From assembly GCF_000494755.1 (NCBI RefSeq), contig NC_022657.1:5184001-5248000 (forward strand): 64,000 nt of DNA, written 5' to 3'. Source of the stretch: Amorphoplanes friuliensis DSM 7358 (lineage in GTDB: Bacteria; Actinomycetota; Actinomycetes; Mycobacteriales; Micromonosporaceae). The notes below the pieces were generated by a model. It saw nothing but the letters and a program-made list of their open reading frames with translations, did not search any database and was not told the origin of the DNA. The first letter of the stretch is position 1. Every line of letters starts with the position of its first letter. Positions 36,214-44,563 of the stretch are shown here, one piece after another. The position numbers and the translations under genes are program-made.

Positions 36214-37746
36214 TCAGTAGTGGTAACCGCGGGCACCTACGGGCTCGTGTGACCCTTTGGTCTGCGGTGGTCCTTCCGGTGTGGCGACGTACCTTCCGTC
36301 GGCACCGCGGCCGATGCCGGCGTAGGTCTCCGGTCGTGCGGCCCGCATGACCAGCGCCCACACGACGCCGATCACCGCGACCGCGCAGTAGAGCACCGGG
36401 ACGAGCCACTGGAACGGCGAGTCACCCTCGACCTGCAGGATCTCGCCGAAGCCGATCACGGTGATGCCGAGAACGGCGCTGAGCAGCAGGAAGGCGATGA
36501 TCGGGGCGATCGTGGCCCGCCACGCGTTCTCCAGGCCGCGGTGGCGCACGAAGAACACGAGCACCGCGAAGGACGCGCTCCACATCAGGAACAGCACCCC
36601 GAGGCCGCCGATGGTGGTCAGCCAGGCGAAGATCCAGAACAGCGGTTCGAGACCTGCCACGGCGTACGCGATCAGGACCCCGAGGGCCAGCAGGCTCTGG
36701 GTGATCGAGCCGAGCAGGGGTGCGCCGGTGCGCGGATGGGTGCGCCCCCACGCCGCCGGCAGCACACCCTCACGACCGAGGGCGAACTGATAACGCGCGA
36801 CCGCGGCATGGAACGCGAGCAGCGCCGCGAAGACACTGGTCAGGAACAGGATGTAGCCGATGTCCACCAGGATGCCGGGCACGTGCGGGCCGACCAGGGC
36901 GAAGACCATGTCGGTCCGGTGCTCCTGGGCGGTGGCCACGACCTGACTCGGACCGGTGATCACCGACATGGCCCAGGCGGAGAGCCCGCACAGCAGGCCG
37001 GCCAGGATGACCGCGAGGTGCGTGGCCCGGGCGACCGTCTTCTTGGGGTCCTTGGCCTCCTCCGAAAGCACGACCGTCGCCTCGAAGCCGACGAAACCGG
37101 CGACCGCGAGGACCAGCATCGGCCCGGCGTCGGAGGTGAACAGCGCCCCGGGCGCCAGCGTGGCGAAGCTGACGTGCCCGCCCGCCGGGTTGGCGATCAT
37201 CACGATGTCGTAGATGAGCACCACACTGATCTCGGCGATCAGCAGCACGGCGAGCACCTTGCCGCTGAGGTCGACCCAGAGCAGGCCGAGCACCGCCACG
37301 ATCGCCCAGGCGACCAGCGCACAGGTGAACCAGTGGACGCTGAAACCGAGCGCCGCGAGGATGTCGGAGGCCGCCGAGCCGAAGAGCCCGAACAACCCGA
37401 TCTGCATCAACGAGTACGCCGGCAGCGCCACGAACGCCGCACCGACCCCGGTCATGCGCCCGAGCCCATGACTGATGTACGCGTAGAACGCGCCGGAGTT
37501 GACGATGTGGCGGCTCATCGCCACGAACCCGACCGTGAAGATCGACAGAATCAGCGCAGTCACCAGGTAGGCCACCGGCACCGCGGTGTTGCCGATGATG
37601 GCGTAGATGGCCGAGATCGAGCCGATGATGACGGTCAGCGGGGCGGCCCCCGCCACCCCGAAGAAGACCACCGAGGGCACACCGAGCCGGTTACGAGCGA
37701 GTGCACTCGTGATGATGTCCGGTTCAGCGGTGTCCTTACGTGCCAT
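36214..37746 (-). CDS. APC-family amino acid permease
   Basis: A 510-residue membrane transporter of the amino acid-polyamine-organocation superfamily, with about 12 hydrophobic helices starting at residue 25. The family helix 1 break reads GVAGAAPLTVIIG, and helix 6 carries FVGFEATVVLSEEAKDPKKTVARA, the usual loop after helix 6. The soluble tail ends in GYHY. Substrate is unknown. The ATG at 37746 is chosen because the longer open frame overlaps the GPP34 gene. It follows the GPP34 gene by 62 bp in the same direction. Confidence 0.9.
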   Translation of the reverse strand: MARKDTAEPDIITSALARNRLGVPSVVFFGVAGAAPLTVIIGSISAIYAIIGNTAVPVAYLVTALILSIFTVGFVAMSRHIVNSGAFYAYISHGLGRMTGVGAAFVALPAYSLMQIGLFGLFGSAASDILAALGFSVHWFTCALVAWAIVAVLGLLWVDLSGKVLAVLLIAEISVVLIYDIVMIANPAGGHVSFATLAPGALFTSDAGPMLVLAVAGFVGFEATVVLSEEAKDPKKTVARATHLAVILAGLLCGLSAWAMSVITGPSQVVATAQEHRTDMVFALVGPHVPGILVDIGYILFLTSVFAALLAFHAAVARYQFALGREGVLPAAWGRTHPRTGAPLLGSITQSLLALGVLIAYAVAGLEPLFWIFAWLTTIGGLGVLFLMWSASFAVLVFFVRHRGLENAWRATIAPIIAFLLLSAVLGITVIGFGEILQVEGDSPFQWLVPVLYCAVAVIGVVWALVMRAARPETYAGIGRGADGRYVATPEGPPQTKGSHEPVGARGYHY

Positions 37747-37808
37747 CAACAGCCTCCCGGCCCATTGATCGAAGTTGTCCTGCCGGCGGTGGTGCCGCCC
37801 GCGAGAGC

Positions 37809-38447
37809 TCACCGACGGCCGACGGCGAGCACCGAACCGACGCTGGCCTCGGTGTTCTCGATGAGCTGGCGCAGGTCCTCCGGCAGCGACGCCACCGTGT
37901 TGGGCAGGACCGTGAGGGCGGACCGGTGCGCCTCGAAGTCCCACAGCACGTGCCGGGTCAGCCCGGTCGCGGCGATGAGACCGGCCAGCACCCGGTCGCT
38001 GAGGGCCATGTCGAGCCCCCGGACCAGGAGGTTGGCGAGCCGCATGGGCGCCCAGGCCGCCGCGTTGCGCTGCAGCTCGTTGTTGGGCATGTAGAAGGTC
38101 TGTGTGCTCAGCATCCTCCGCCGGGTCACGGACTCGACCGCACCGGACCGTTCGAGCCGCTCGCCCACCCGCATCGCCGCGTCCTGGGAGAGATAGGCCA
38201 GCCACGTCCGCACGTCGCGGTGCTGAGGCTGTGCTATCAACAGGTCGAGAATGGAATGTGTGAGGGCATCTCGGGGAGGTTGGTTGCTCACGATCTCGAG
38301 GTCTCCCGCGAAGATCCTGAGCCGGTTGTCGAGGACGAGCTCGCCCAGCAGCGAAGCGGCCAGGCCGATTCCCGTGGCCCGCGGATGCAACCGCGATCGG
38401 CCGGTCCGATCCTCGTGAGCGATCAAATAGAACTGGTCAGCCAGCAC
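37809..38447 (-). CDS. GPP34 (GOLPH3-like) family protein
   Basis: A 212-residue soluble protein of the GPP34 family, whose eukaryotic members bind phosphatidylinositol-4-phosphate. The N-terminus LADQFYLIAHEDRTGRSRL is the family hallmark, with GLAASLLGELVLDNRL following. I chose the GTG at 38447 because AGGGAG lies 7 nt upstream and bacterial members begin at this point; in-frame ATGs at 38468 and 38474 are alternatives. In actinomycetes these genes often neighbour XRE/DUF397 regulators, as here. Role unknown. Confidence 0.87.
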   Translation of the reverse strand: MLADQFYLIAHEDRTGRSRLHPRATGIGLAASLLGELVLDNRLRIFAGDLEIVSNQPPRDALTHSILDLLIAQPQHRDVRTWLAYLSQDAAMRVGERLERSGAVESVTRRRMLSTQTFYMPNNELQRNAAAWAPMRLANLLVRGLDMALSDRVLAGLIAATGLTRHVLWDFEAHRSALTVLPNTVASLPEDLRQLIENTEASVGSVLAVGRR

Positions 38448-38525
38448 GCCGCCACTCCCTAGGCACATCGACATCAGACAGTCGCGGGCAACAGCCCGTA
38501 TAGACCGCACTAACTCTTAGTTCGC

Positions 38526-38553
38526 AGCATCATGTACCGGGCTCTAAGGTCAA
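38526..38553 (-). promoter_or_regulatory. Possible promoter of the GPP34 gene
   Basis: On the minus strand TTGACC (38553-38548) and GATGCT (38531-38526) are spaced by 16 bp, about 80 bp before the GTG start. The -10 is a poor match, so this is tentative. Confidence 0.25.
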
Positions 38554-38653
38554 CACAAGAAGTACTAGACTCGGAATCCGGTCGTGACTCTCTCGGCAGA
38601 CCATGGGACGGTGCTGAACGTGTATCCCTTTCCAGACCACCGAGGGGGCCACA

Positions 38654-39502
38654 GTGCCTACTGACGAAGGTCCCACCCTGCGCAGGCGCCGGCTGGGCGC
38701 CGAACTGAAGCGGTGCCGCGAGGTTGCCGGCCTGACCCAGGAGATCGTCGGGCGTCATTTCGAATGGCACGCGGCCAAGGTCACCCGGATCGAGACGGCC
38801 CGTGTCGCGGTGACCGCCCGCGACGTCAAGGACCTGCTCACTCTGTACGGAGTGGACGACGAGGAGTACCGCGAGGCGCTGATGGCCCTCGCCCGGCTCT
38901 CCCGTGAGCGGACGTGGTGGACGGACTACCGGGACATCATGCGCCCGGGCAACTTCGTCGGCCTGGAAGCCGAGGCCACCCTGCTCCGCACGTGGGAGCC
39001 GGTGCTGATTCCGGGGCTGCTGCAGACCGAGGCTTACATGCGCGCCCTGATGAGGACCGGCCGCGCCTCCGACCCGCCGCACCACATCGACCGCCGGGTC
39101 GCTCTGCGGCTCAAGCGCCAGGGCCGGCTGACCGCCGCGAACCCGCTCGCCCTGGCCGCGATCATCGACGAGTCCGTGGTGCGCCGCATCGTCGGCGGCC
39201 CCGAGGTCATGAAGGACCAGTTGCGGCATCTCATTGAAGTCGCTCAATTACCCACCGTGACGGTGCAGATTCTCCCGTTCGACGCCGGCGAACATCCCTT
39301 CCTGGGCGGCTCAGCAGCGCTTTTGGAGTTCCGGGAGACCACTCATTTGGATGTAGTTTACCTAGAGGGTCTTGCGGGCGACTACTACGAAGAGCAACAT
39401 TCAGAGGTCGCTCGCTACCGAGACGAGTTCGAGCGGCTGAGCGCCAAAGCTCTCGACAGTCGTCTGTCCATCAAGATGGTCGAGGGCCTGCTTCACAGCT
39501 AG
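38654..39502 (+). CDS. XRE regulator with DUF5753 domain
   Basis: A 282-residue regulator. The helix-turn-helix (about 8-66) reads LGAELKRCREVAGLTQEIVG and HAAKVTRIETARVAV. The DUF5753 part (about 95-280) has RTWEPVLIPGLLQTEAYMRAL, VTVQILPFDAGEHPF and VVYLEGLAGDYYEE. It begins with GTG after GAGGGGG. It is followed by a DUF397 gene, the normal partner, 101 bp downstream, and is divergent from the GPP34 gene. Pairs of this kind act in development and antibiotic control in Streptomyces; the target here is unknown. Confidence 0.92.
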   Translation: MPTDEGPTLRRRRLGAELKRCREVAGLTQEIVGRHFEWHAAKVTRIETARVAVTARDVKDLLTLYGVDDEEYREALMALARLSRERTWWTDYRDIMRPGNFVGLEAEATLLRTWEPVLIPGLLQTEAYMRALMRTGRASDPPHHIDRRVALRLKRQGRLTAANPLALAAIIDESVVRRIVGGPEVMKDQLRHLIEVAQLPTVTVQILPFDAGEHPFLGGSAALLEFRETTHLDVVYLEGLAGDYYEEQHSEVARYRDEFERLSAKALDSRLSIKMVEGLLHS

Positions 39503-39603
39503 ATCAGCAAGACCGTAGAACAGCAAGATCAGCATCACGGCAAGGCCTGCACGGGCCACGTGCAGTGGGAACTACAACCGCATATTGAAGGGAGGTGCTT
39601 GGC

Positions 39604-39819
39604 ATGCCTGCGCACCGTCTCGACGCTGCCGTTTGGAAGAAAAGCAGTCGCAGCAACGGAAACGGCGGCAACAACTGTGTCGAGGTCGCATTCCTCGACA
39701 CAGCCGTTGCCGTACGCGACAGCAAGAACCCCACGGGTCCAGCTCTCATTTTCAACCCGTCCAACTGGGCCGAGTTTGTTGACTCGGCCAAGAGCGGACA
39801 GTTTGATCTGAACAAGTGA
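39604..39819 (+). CDS. DUF397 small protein
   Basis: A 71-residue protein with the DUF397 pattern AVWKKSSRSNGNGGNNCVEV followed by VAVRDSKNPTGPALIF and NWAEFV. DUF397 proteins work with DUF5753-type XRE regulators, probably as inhibitors or co-factors. I chose the ATG at 39604 because GGGAGG ends 8 nt upstream; a GTG at 39595 overlaps that site. The coding region is lower in GC than most of the window. Confidence 0.88.
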   Translation: MPAHRLDAAVWKKSSRSNGNGGNNCVEVAFLDTAVAVRDSKNPTGPALIFNPSNWAEFVDSAKSGQFDLNK

Positions 39820-39959
39820 GAGATTACCGATCAGCGCGCGAGAAGGGGAAGTAGTGAATCAAAATCAACTTCCCGCCGGCTCATGATCCGTTTCAAGATG
39901 GTGAAACGTCGGTCAGCGGCTTTCGGATTGCGTGCTGTCGGATCCCTGCGGTAAAGAAG

Positions 39960-39988
39960 TTCGGGGCGCCCGTGCCGGGCGCCCCGAA
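39960..39988 (+). terminator. Hairpin downstream of the DUF397 gene
   Basis: TTCGGGGCGCCC-GTGCC-GGGCGCCCCGAA is a perfect 12-bp stem with a 5-base loop, lying 140 bp after the DUF397 stop and 115 bp before the decarboxylase start. The rest of the 39820-40102 gap shows no gene. Confidence 0.65.
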
Positions 39989-40102
39989 CCCGTTTCCGGG
40001 GTCCCTGCCAGCAGATACCTGACATCTCGCGGTATTCACCAGGCCATATGTGGGGTGTACTCTCAGGAGTTAAGTCATCACCCAGCGTGAAGGGGCTACC
40101 CG

Positions 40103-41242
40103 TTGCGCACCACACTTCCCCACCCTCCGGAAGCCGATCCGGAGACCGGAACACCTGGTGACCTCCTCCCCGGAGAGCCGCTGCTCGAGATGAGGGCCGC
40201 GCGGATCGTCGCCGCCCTCGACGCATTCCGTAACGCATTCCCGCAGGTGCGACCGTTCTACGCGACCAAATGCAATACCGACCCCGGAGTCCTGAGTGTG
40301 CTGCACACCACAGGAGCACGATTCGAGGTCGCTTCCGTCGAGGAAATCAGAATCCTCGGCACGCTCGGTGTGCGCGGCCAGGATGTGATCTTCAGTAATC
40401 CGGTTCGCGCACGCGAACAGACCCGTCAGGCATCCCGCGCGGGTGTCTATCGATTTGCCGTCGACTCGCGTGAGGAGTTGCACCGCGTCGCCGAGGAAGC
40501 GCCGGGCAGCTGTGTCTACGCACGACTCGCCACCGGTGGCCGGGCCAGCGTGGTGCCGAGCGAGGGCAAGTTCGGGGTGGACGTCCGCGGCGCGATCGAT
40601 CTGCTCGTGCGGGCGCGCGACCTCGGGCTCGTCCCGTACGGCATCACGTTCCACATCGGATCGCAGTCGCTGCGGCCCGCTGCCCTCGAGGCGGCCCTCG
40701 GCGACGTGCACACCGTGCTGTCCAGACTGGTCAGTGCCGGCATCCGCCTGCAGATGGTGGACCTCGGCGGCGGTTTCCCGGCCGCGTACGACCGGCCCGT
40801 GCCCCCGCTGGCGGCGTTCGGGCGCGCGGCCGCGGCCGGGATCGCTCAGCTGCCCTACCCGGTCGAGGTGTTCGCCGAGCCGGGCCGCTGCATCGTCGCC
40901 GAGGCCGGTACCTTCCGGTGCCGCGTCATCGGTGTCGCCCAGCGACCCTCGGGCTACTGGGCGCACACCGACCTCGGCGTCTTCAACGGCATGATGGAGG
41001 TCCTCGAGTCGGGCGGCGACCTGCGCTACCCGATCCGGGACAACCGCGGCTCGGCCAACCGGCGCCGCTTCCACGTGACCGGTCCGACCTGCGACGGCCA
41101 GGACACGTACGCCCGGGACGTGCCGCTCTCGGCCGACCTGCGCGAGGGCGACGAGGTGCTGATCGGGTCGGCCGGCGCCTACACGACCGTCTACGCGTCC
41201 CGCTTCAACGGCTTCGCCCGCCCCCGGGTCGTCGTGACCTGA
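40103..41242 (+). CDS. Ornithine decarboxylase-like PLP enzyme (fold III)
   Basis: A 379-residue alanine-racemase-fold decarboxylase. The PLP lysine is in PFYATKCN (Lys56), the ring-stacking and phosphate sites are FHIGSQ and LGGGFP, and the cofactor glycine-rich part is FAEPGR. The second-subunit active site has GPTCDGQD (Cys330) and AGAYTTVYASRFNG, both close to eukaryotic-type ornithine decarboxylase rather than to diaminopimelate decarboxylase. It should make putrescine from ornithine, though lysine or arginine-derived substrates are possible. The start is TTG with AAGGGG 7 nt upstream, unusual and perhaps limiting translation. The first 350 bases are lower in GC than the rest. Confidence 0.87.
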   Translation: MRTTLPHPPEADPETGTPGDLLPGEPLLEMRAARIVAALDAFRNAFPQVRPFYATKCNTDPGVLSVLHTTGARFEVASVEEIRILGTLGVRGQDVIFSNPVRAREQTRQASRAGVYRFAVDSREELHRVAEEAPGSCVYARLATGGRASVVPSEGKFGVDVRGAIDLLVRARDLGLVPYGITFHIGSQSLRPAALEAALGDVHTVLSRLVSAGIRLQMVDLGGGFPAAYDRPVPPLAAFGRAAAAGIAQLPYPVEVFAEPGRCIVAEAGTFRCRVIGVAQRPSGYWAHTDLGVFNGMMEVLESGGDLRYPIRDNRGSANRRRFHVTGPTCDGQDTYARDVPLSADLREGDEVLIGSAGAYTTVYASRFNGFARPRVVVT

Positions 41243-41281
41243 GCACTACGATGCCCCCGTCGGCGAAGGCGGGGGCAGGTC

Positions 41282-41944
41282 ATGGCGGAGACAACGGTCG
41301 TACTGGGCAGGAAACGGCGGCACTGGCCCGCTGTCGCCGGGGCCACGGTCGTGGTGGTGCTTGCCGTGACGGCGGGCCTGGCGGTCCACGGGCGGGACGA
41401 CGCAGCTCCCCCGGCGGCGTTTGCCGTACCGAGTGTCGTACCGAGCGTGCCGGTCTCCGTCGCGCCCGTCGACGGGCGGCTGGGCGACGTCGTCGCCACC
41501 GGCCTGCCCGCGAGTGGCGGCCAGACCTGGGTCCTCTACTTCACGCCGATCGACTGGGACCACACCCCCGGCATCCGCATGGGTCTGTCGATCGGGGAAC
41601 GCGACGCCCGCGGGACGATCGAGGAGGCGCTCAACATCGCGGTGACCAGCGGTTCCGACCGGACCGCCGGTTTCCACCCCATGCAGGCGCCGATGCAGCT
41701 CGAGGACCGGGTCGTCCAGCCCGCCTTCGGCTACTACGTCGGACGGCCCGCCCGGATCACGGCGACCTTCGACGGCGTGACGACCGTGAACGCCGTGCTG
41801 GCGCCCTGGAGCGCGGACCCGGACGTGACGATCTTCTGGTTCGATCCCGCCGCGGGCGCCGTCGAGGAGATCTCGCAGCTCGGCGCCTTCGACGCCGCCG
41901 GCGCACGGCTGCCGGACGGCATCATCAAGGCGAGCTACTTCTAG
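41282..41944 (+). CDS. Membrane-anchored hypothetical protein
   Basis: A 220-residue protein of unknown function. Residues 1-14 are cytoplasmic and basic, a helix spans about 17-36, and the rest is extracytoplasmic: a Val/Pro-rich linker and then a beta-rich domain (about 60-220) with aromatic strands such as TWVLYFTPIDWDH and VTIFWFDPAAG. There are no cysteines. It follows the decarboxylase by 39 bp and overlaps the next minus-strand gene by 4 bp. Confidence 0.75.
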   Translation: MAETTVVLGRKRRHWPAVAGATVVVVLAVTAGLAVHGRDDAAPPAAFAVPSVVPSVPVSVAPVDGRLGDVVATGLPASGGQTWVLYFTPIDWDHTPGIRMGLSIGERDARGTIEEALNIAVTSGSDRTAGFHPMQAPMQLEDRVVQPAFGYYVGRPARITATFDGVTTVNAVLAPWSADPDVTIFWFDPAAGAVEEISQLGAFDAAGARLPDGIIKASYF

Positions 41945-42414
41945 GAGCAGCCGTTCAGGTGGTCGCGGACCGCCGCGGGCACAACCTGGTGGCAGCGACC
42001 GGCCAGCGGCACCCAGGAAGCCGTCATCTCCTGCCAGCGGAAGACCACCGTGGTGCCAGCCGGCTCACGGTCGGCCCGGGCGTACCCGCGGTAGCACTCG
42101 ATGCCGTCCAGCGCCCGCGCCGGGGCGAGGTCGCTGTCGCGGAGTCCGTCCAGCAGCTGGTCCGCGGTCGCGGGGCAGCCGTACTGGTCGGGCATACCCT
42201 TCGGCGCGTCGGCCGCCCGATCCGGGGCCACGGCCTTGCGAGCGGCCGACGGCACGGGAGATGGGGCCGGGTCGGGCGGAGCAACCGATGGCACGGGCGG
42301 CAGAGCCGCCGCCGGCACGGGATCGGGCTTGTCATCGCCCGCGAACGCCAGCGGTGCAGCGATGGCCAGCACCGCCACCGCCACCGCGCCCACCGCCGCA
42401 GTCTGCTTTCTCAC
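41941..42414 (-). CDS. Small secreted protein
   Basis: A 157-residue exported protein. A signal peptide (1-25: MRKQTAAVGAVAVAVLAIAA, ending AFAG) is followed by a Pro/Ala-rich linker (to about 70) and a compact domain with four cysteines (YGCPATADQ, IECYRGYA, GRCHQVV, NGCS), probably two disulfides. Function unknown. The start codon is GTG and lies inside a hairpin (42412-42439). It follows the sugar-binding protein gene by 54 bp on the same strand. Confidence 0.75.
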   Translation of the reverse strand: MRKQTAAVGAVAVAVLAIAAPLAFAGDDKPDPVPAAALPPVPSVAPPDPAPSPVPSAARKAVAPDRAADAPKGMPDQYGCPATADQLLDGLRDSDLAPARALDGIECYRGYARADREPAGTTVVFRWQEMTASWVPLAGRCHQVVPAAVRDHLNGCS

Positions 42415-42439
42415 CCCGGTACTCGACCAGACCGGGGTG
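42412..42439 (-). terminator. Hairpin overlapping the GTG start of the small secreted protein
   Basis: CACCCCGGT-10-ACCGGGGTG is a perfect 9-bp stem. It may end the transcript of the upstream sugar-binding protein. Read as mRNA, its 3' arm also contains the GTG start and the G-rich bases before it, so it could block translation of the next gene. Confidence 0.55.
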
Positions 42440-42468
42440 AGCGGCGCTACCGGGCGGACGGTCCGGTC

Positions 42469-43557
42469 TCAGATGCCGTTGCGGGTGCAGAACTTGGCGA
42501 AGGCGCCGGTGCAGACGGTCTTGCGGGCGACGAAGCCGTCGTCGATCACGTCGCCGACGTTCTTCTTGAAGATCTCCGTCGGGCGCAGCAGCACCGAGTC
42601 CACGTAGGCGCCGGACTCGGGGTCCTTGACCCGGGCGCCGGCCGTGGCGGGCTGACCCTTGTAGAGGCTGATCGCGAGCTTGGCGGCCGCGTCGGCCTCT
42701 TTCTTGATCGGCTTGTAGACCGTCATGCACTGGTCGCCGGCGAGGATGTTCTGCAGGCCCTGGGTCTCGGCGTCCTGACCGGTCACCGGGATCTTGCCGT
42801 TCTTGCCGACGCGCTTGAGGATGGTGATGGCGGCGTTGCCGAGACCGTCGTTGGCAGCGAGGACACCGTCGATGGCTCCACCGGTCTGCTGCCACATCTG
42901 GTCGAAGATGAACCGGCCGTCGTCGTTGTTCCAGCGGGGCACCGACTGGTCCGGGCCCTTGAGGAACGAGCCGTCGTCGTACTTCGGCTGGAGGACCTCG
43001 TCGGAGCCGGCCTTGAACAGCGTCGCGTTGTTGTCGGTCGTCGCGCCGTTGAGGTAGGCGATGCGCGGGTTGGCGACACCCTTGTTCTTCAGGCACTTGA
43101 CCAGGCCGCGGCCCTGCATGCGGCCGACCTCCTCGTTGTCGAAGCTGACGTAGTAGTCAGCGCCGCCGTTGAGGGTCAGCCGGTCGTAGTCGATGGTCTT
43201 GACGCCGGCCCGCTTGGCCTTGGCGATCACCGCACGCCCGCTGTCGGCGTCGAGGTTGGCCAGGAGCAGCACCGACGCGCCACCGGCGATCATCTCGTCG
43301 GCGATGCGGGTGAAGTTCTCCGCCTTGCCGTCGGCGTTGCGGATGTCGACGGGCACCGCCGCCTTGTCGAACGCGGCCTTGAGGAGTTTCGGGTCGTCGC
43401 TGCCCCAGCGCTGGGAGGTCGTGGTGTCCGGCAGGATCACACCGACCTTCCCCGTGCCGTTGCCGCGGGCCACGGGGGTGTCGTCGTCCGTACAACCGGC
43501 AAGACCGCCCAGGGTCAGCAGTCCCGCGGTCACACCCGCCACCAGCTTGCTACGCAT
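42469..43557 (-). CDS. Sugar-binding lipoprotein, XylF/RbsB type
   Basis: A 362-residue periplasmic-binding-protein fold I protein. A lipoprotein signal ends LGGLAGC, with lipidated Cys22. The mature part shows KVGVILPDTTTSQRW, VLLLANLDADSGRAV, VKTIDYDRL and PVTGQDAETQGLQNILAG, closest to xylose-type binding proteins. Such proteins feed ABC importers or chemoreceptor-like sensors. No sugar ATPase or permease gene lies next to it, so it may be an orphan that shares a transporter or acts as a sensor. GGAGGAG precedes the ATG. Confidence 0.9.
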   Translation of the reverse strand: MRSKLVAGVTAGLLTLGGLAGCTDDDTPVARGNGTGKVGVILPDTTTSQRWGSDDPKLLKAAFDKAAVPVDIRNADGKAENFTRIADEMIAGGASVLLLANLDADSGRAVIAKAKRAGVKTIDYDRLTLNGGADYYVSFDNEEVGRMQGRGLVKCLKNKGVANPRIAYLNGATTDNNATLFKAGSDEVLQPKYDDGSFLKGPDQSVPRWNNDDGRFIFDQMWQQTGGAIDGVLAANDGLGNAAITILKRVGKNGKIPVTGQDAETQGLQNILAGDQCMTVYKPIKKEADAAAKLAISLYKGQPATAGARVKDPESGAYVDSVLLRPTEIFKKNVGDVIDDGFVARKTVCTGAFAKFCTRNGI

Positions 43558-43646
43558 TCCCGGTTCTCCTCCCGCGACAAAACGGGGGTCAGGCTAGCAG
43601 CGCACGGCAGCAGGTCGGTCGAGTCGTGACAAAAGTCCCACCATTT

Positions 43647-44453
43647 TCACATCTTGACGGCCACACCGGCGAGTGTCGGCGGCCCGGCCGGAGCACCGTC
43701 GCCGGCCGGTTCCGGCCCGGGATGCCAGAGCCGGCTGGGCACGATGCCGGGCTCGACCGGCTCCCAGCCCTGGAACATGGCCGTGAACACGGCGGGGTCA
43801 CGCAGGACCAGCGGTGTCCCGGTGCGGCCGAACAGCTCGGCGACACGGTCCAGGGCCTCCGGGTCGGTGCCGGCCGTGACGTGGGAGAGGACCAGGTGAC
43901 TGCCGGGTGCGGCCACTTCGCGGTAACAGCGCAGAGCCGCCACCAGTTCGGGGCTGTCCGGCACAAAATGCAGCACGGAGGCGAGGATGATGCAGACCGG
44001 TTCGGTCAGGTCGAGAACTCCGCGCAGGCCCGGGTCGGTGAACAGCTCGCGCGGCTGCAGGAGATCACCCTGGACCACCACGACGCCCGTCTCCTCCCGC
44101 AGCGCCTCGCGGGCGTGCAGGACGGCACTGGTCTCGATGTCGACGTAGACGACACGGGCGTCCGGGTGTACCTCGCGGGCCGTCCCGTGGACGTTCTCCG
44201 CCGTCGGGATCCCCGAGCCGAGCTCGAGGAACTGCCGGATGCCGCGGCCGGCGGCGTACCGGACGGCCCGGCGCAGGAAGGACCGGTTGGTGTGCAGCAT
44301 CACCGGGAGCTCCGGCAGCAGCTCGACCGCGCGGGTCGCCACGGCCCGGTCGGCGGCGAAGTTGTGGGAGCCGCCCATCAGGTAGTCGTAGATCCGGGCC
44401 GTGCTGGGCCGGTTGGGGTCGATCGCCGCGACCGGCTGAGCCGCTCCTGCCAC
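43647..44453 (-). CDS. SAM-dependent methyltransferase, PF04672 (DUF574) family
   Basis: A 268-residue member of the same family as the protein at 28.1-28.9 kb. The N-terminus STARIYDYLMGGSHNFAADR, motif I FLELGSGIPTAENV and the strand-2 end VVYVDIETSAV are present. The GTG start has a strong GGGGGAGG 7 nt upstream. Overall identity to the first copy is moderate, so this is an old paralogue rather than a recent duplication. Substrate unknown. Confidence 0.9.
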   Translation of the reverse strand: MAGAAQPVAAIDPNRPSTARIYDYLMGGSHNFAADRAVATRAVELLPELPVMLHTNRSFLRRAVRYAAGRGIRQFLELGSGIPTAENVHGTAREVHPDARVVYVDIETSAVLHAREALREETGVVVVQGDLLQPRELFTDPGLRGVLDLTEPVCIILASVLHFVPDSPELVAALRCYREVAAPGSHLVLSHVTAGTDPEALDRVAELFGRTGTPLVLRDPAVFTAMFQGWEPVEPGIVPSRLWHPGPEPAGDGAPAGPPTLAGVAVKM

Positions 44454-44563
44454 GCCGACGCCTCCCCCGCACCGATTCGCCGAACCCGGCCCGCACTCGG
44501 TGCTCCTGACCTTACGTTGGGTAGCGGGTACGTGCCGCGGATACCGGCAGGATCGGGGGGACC

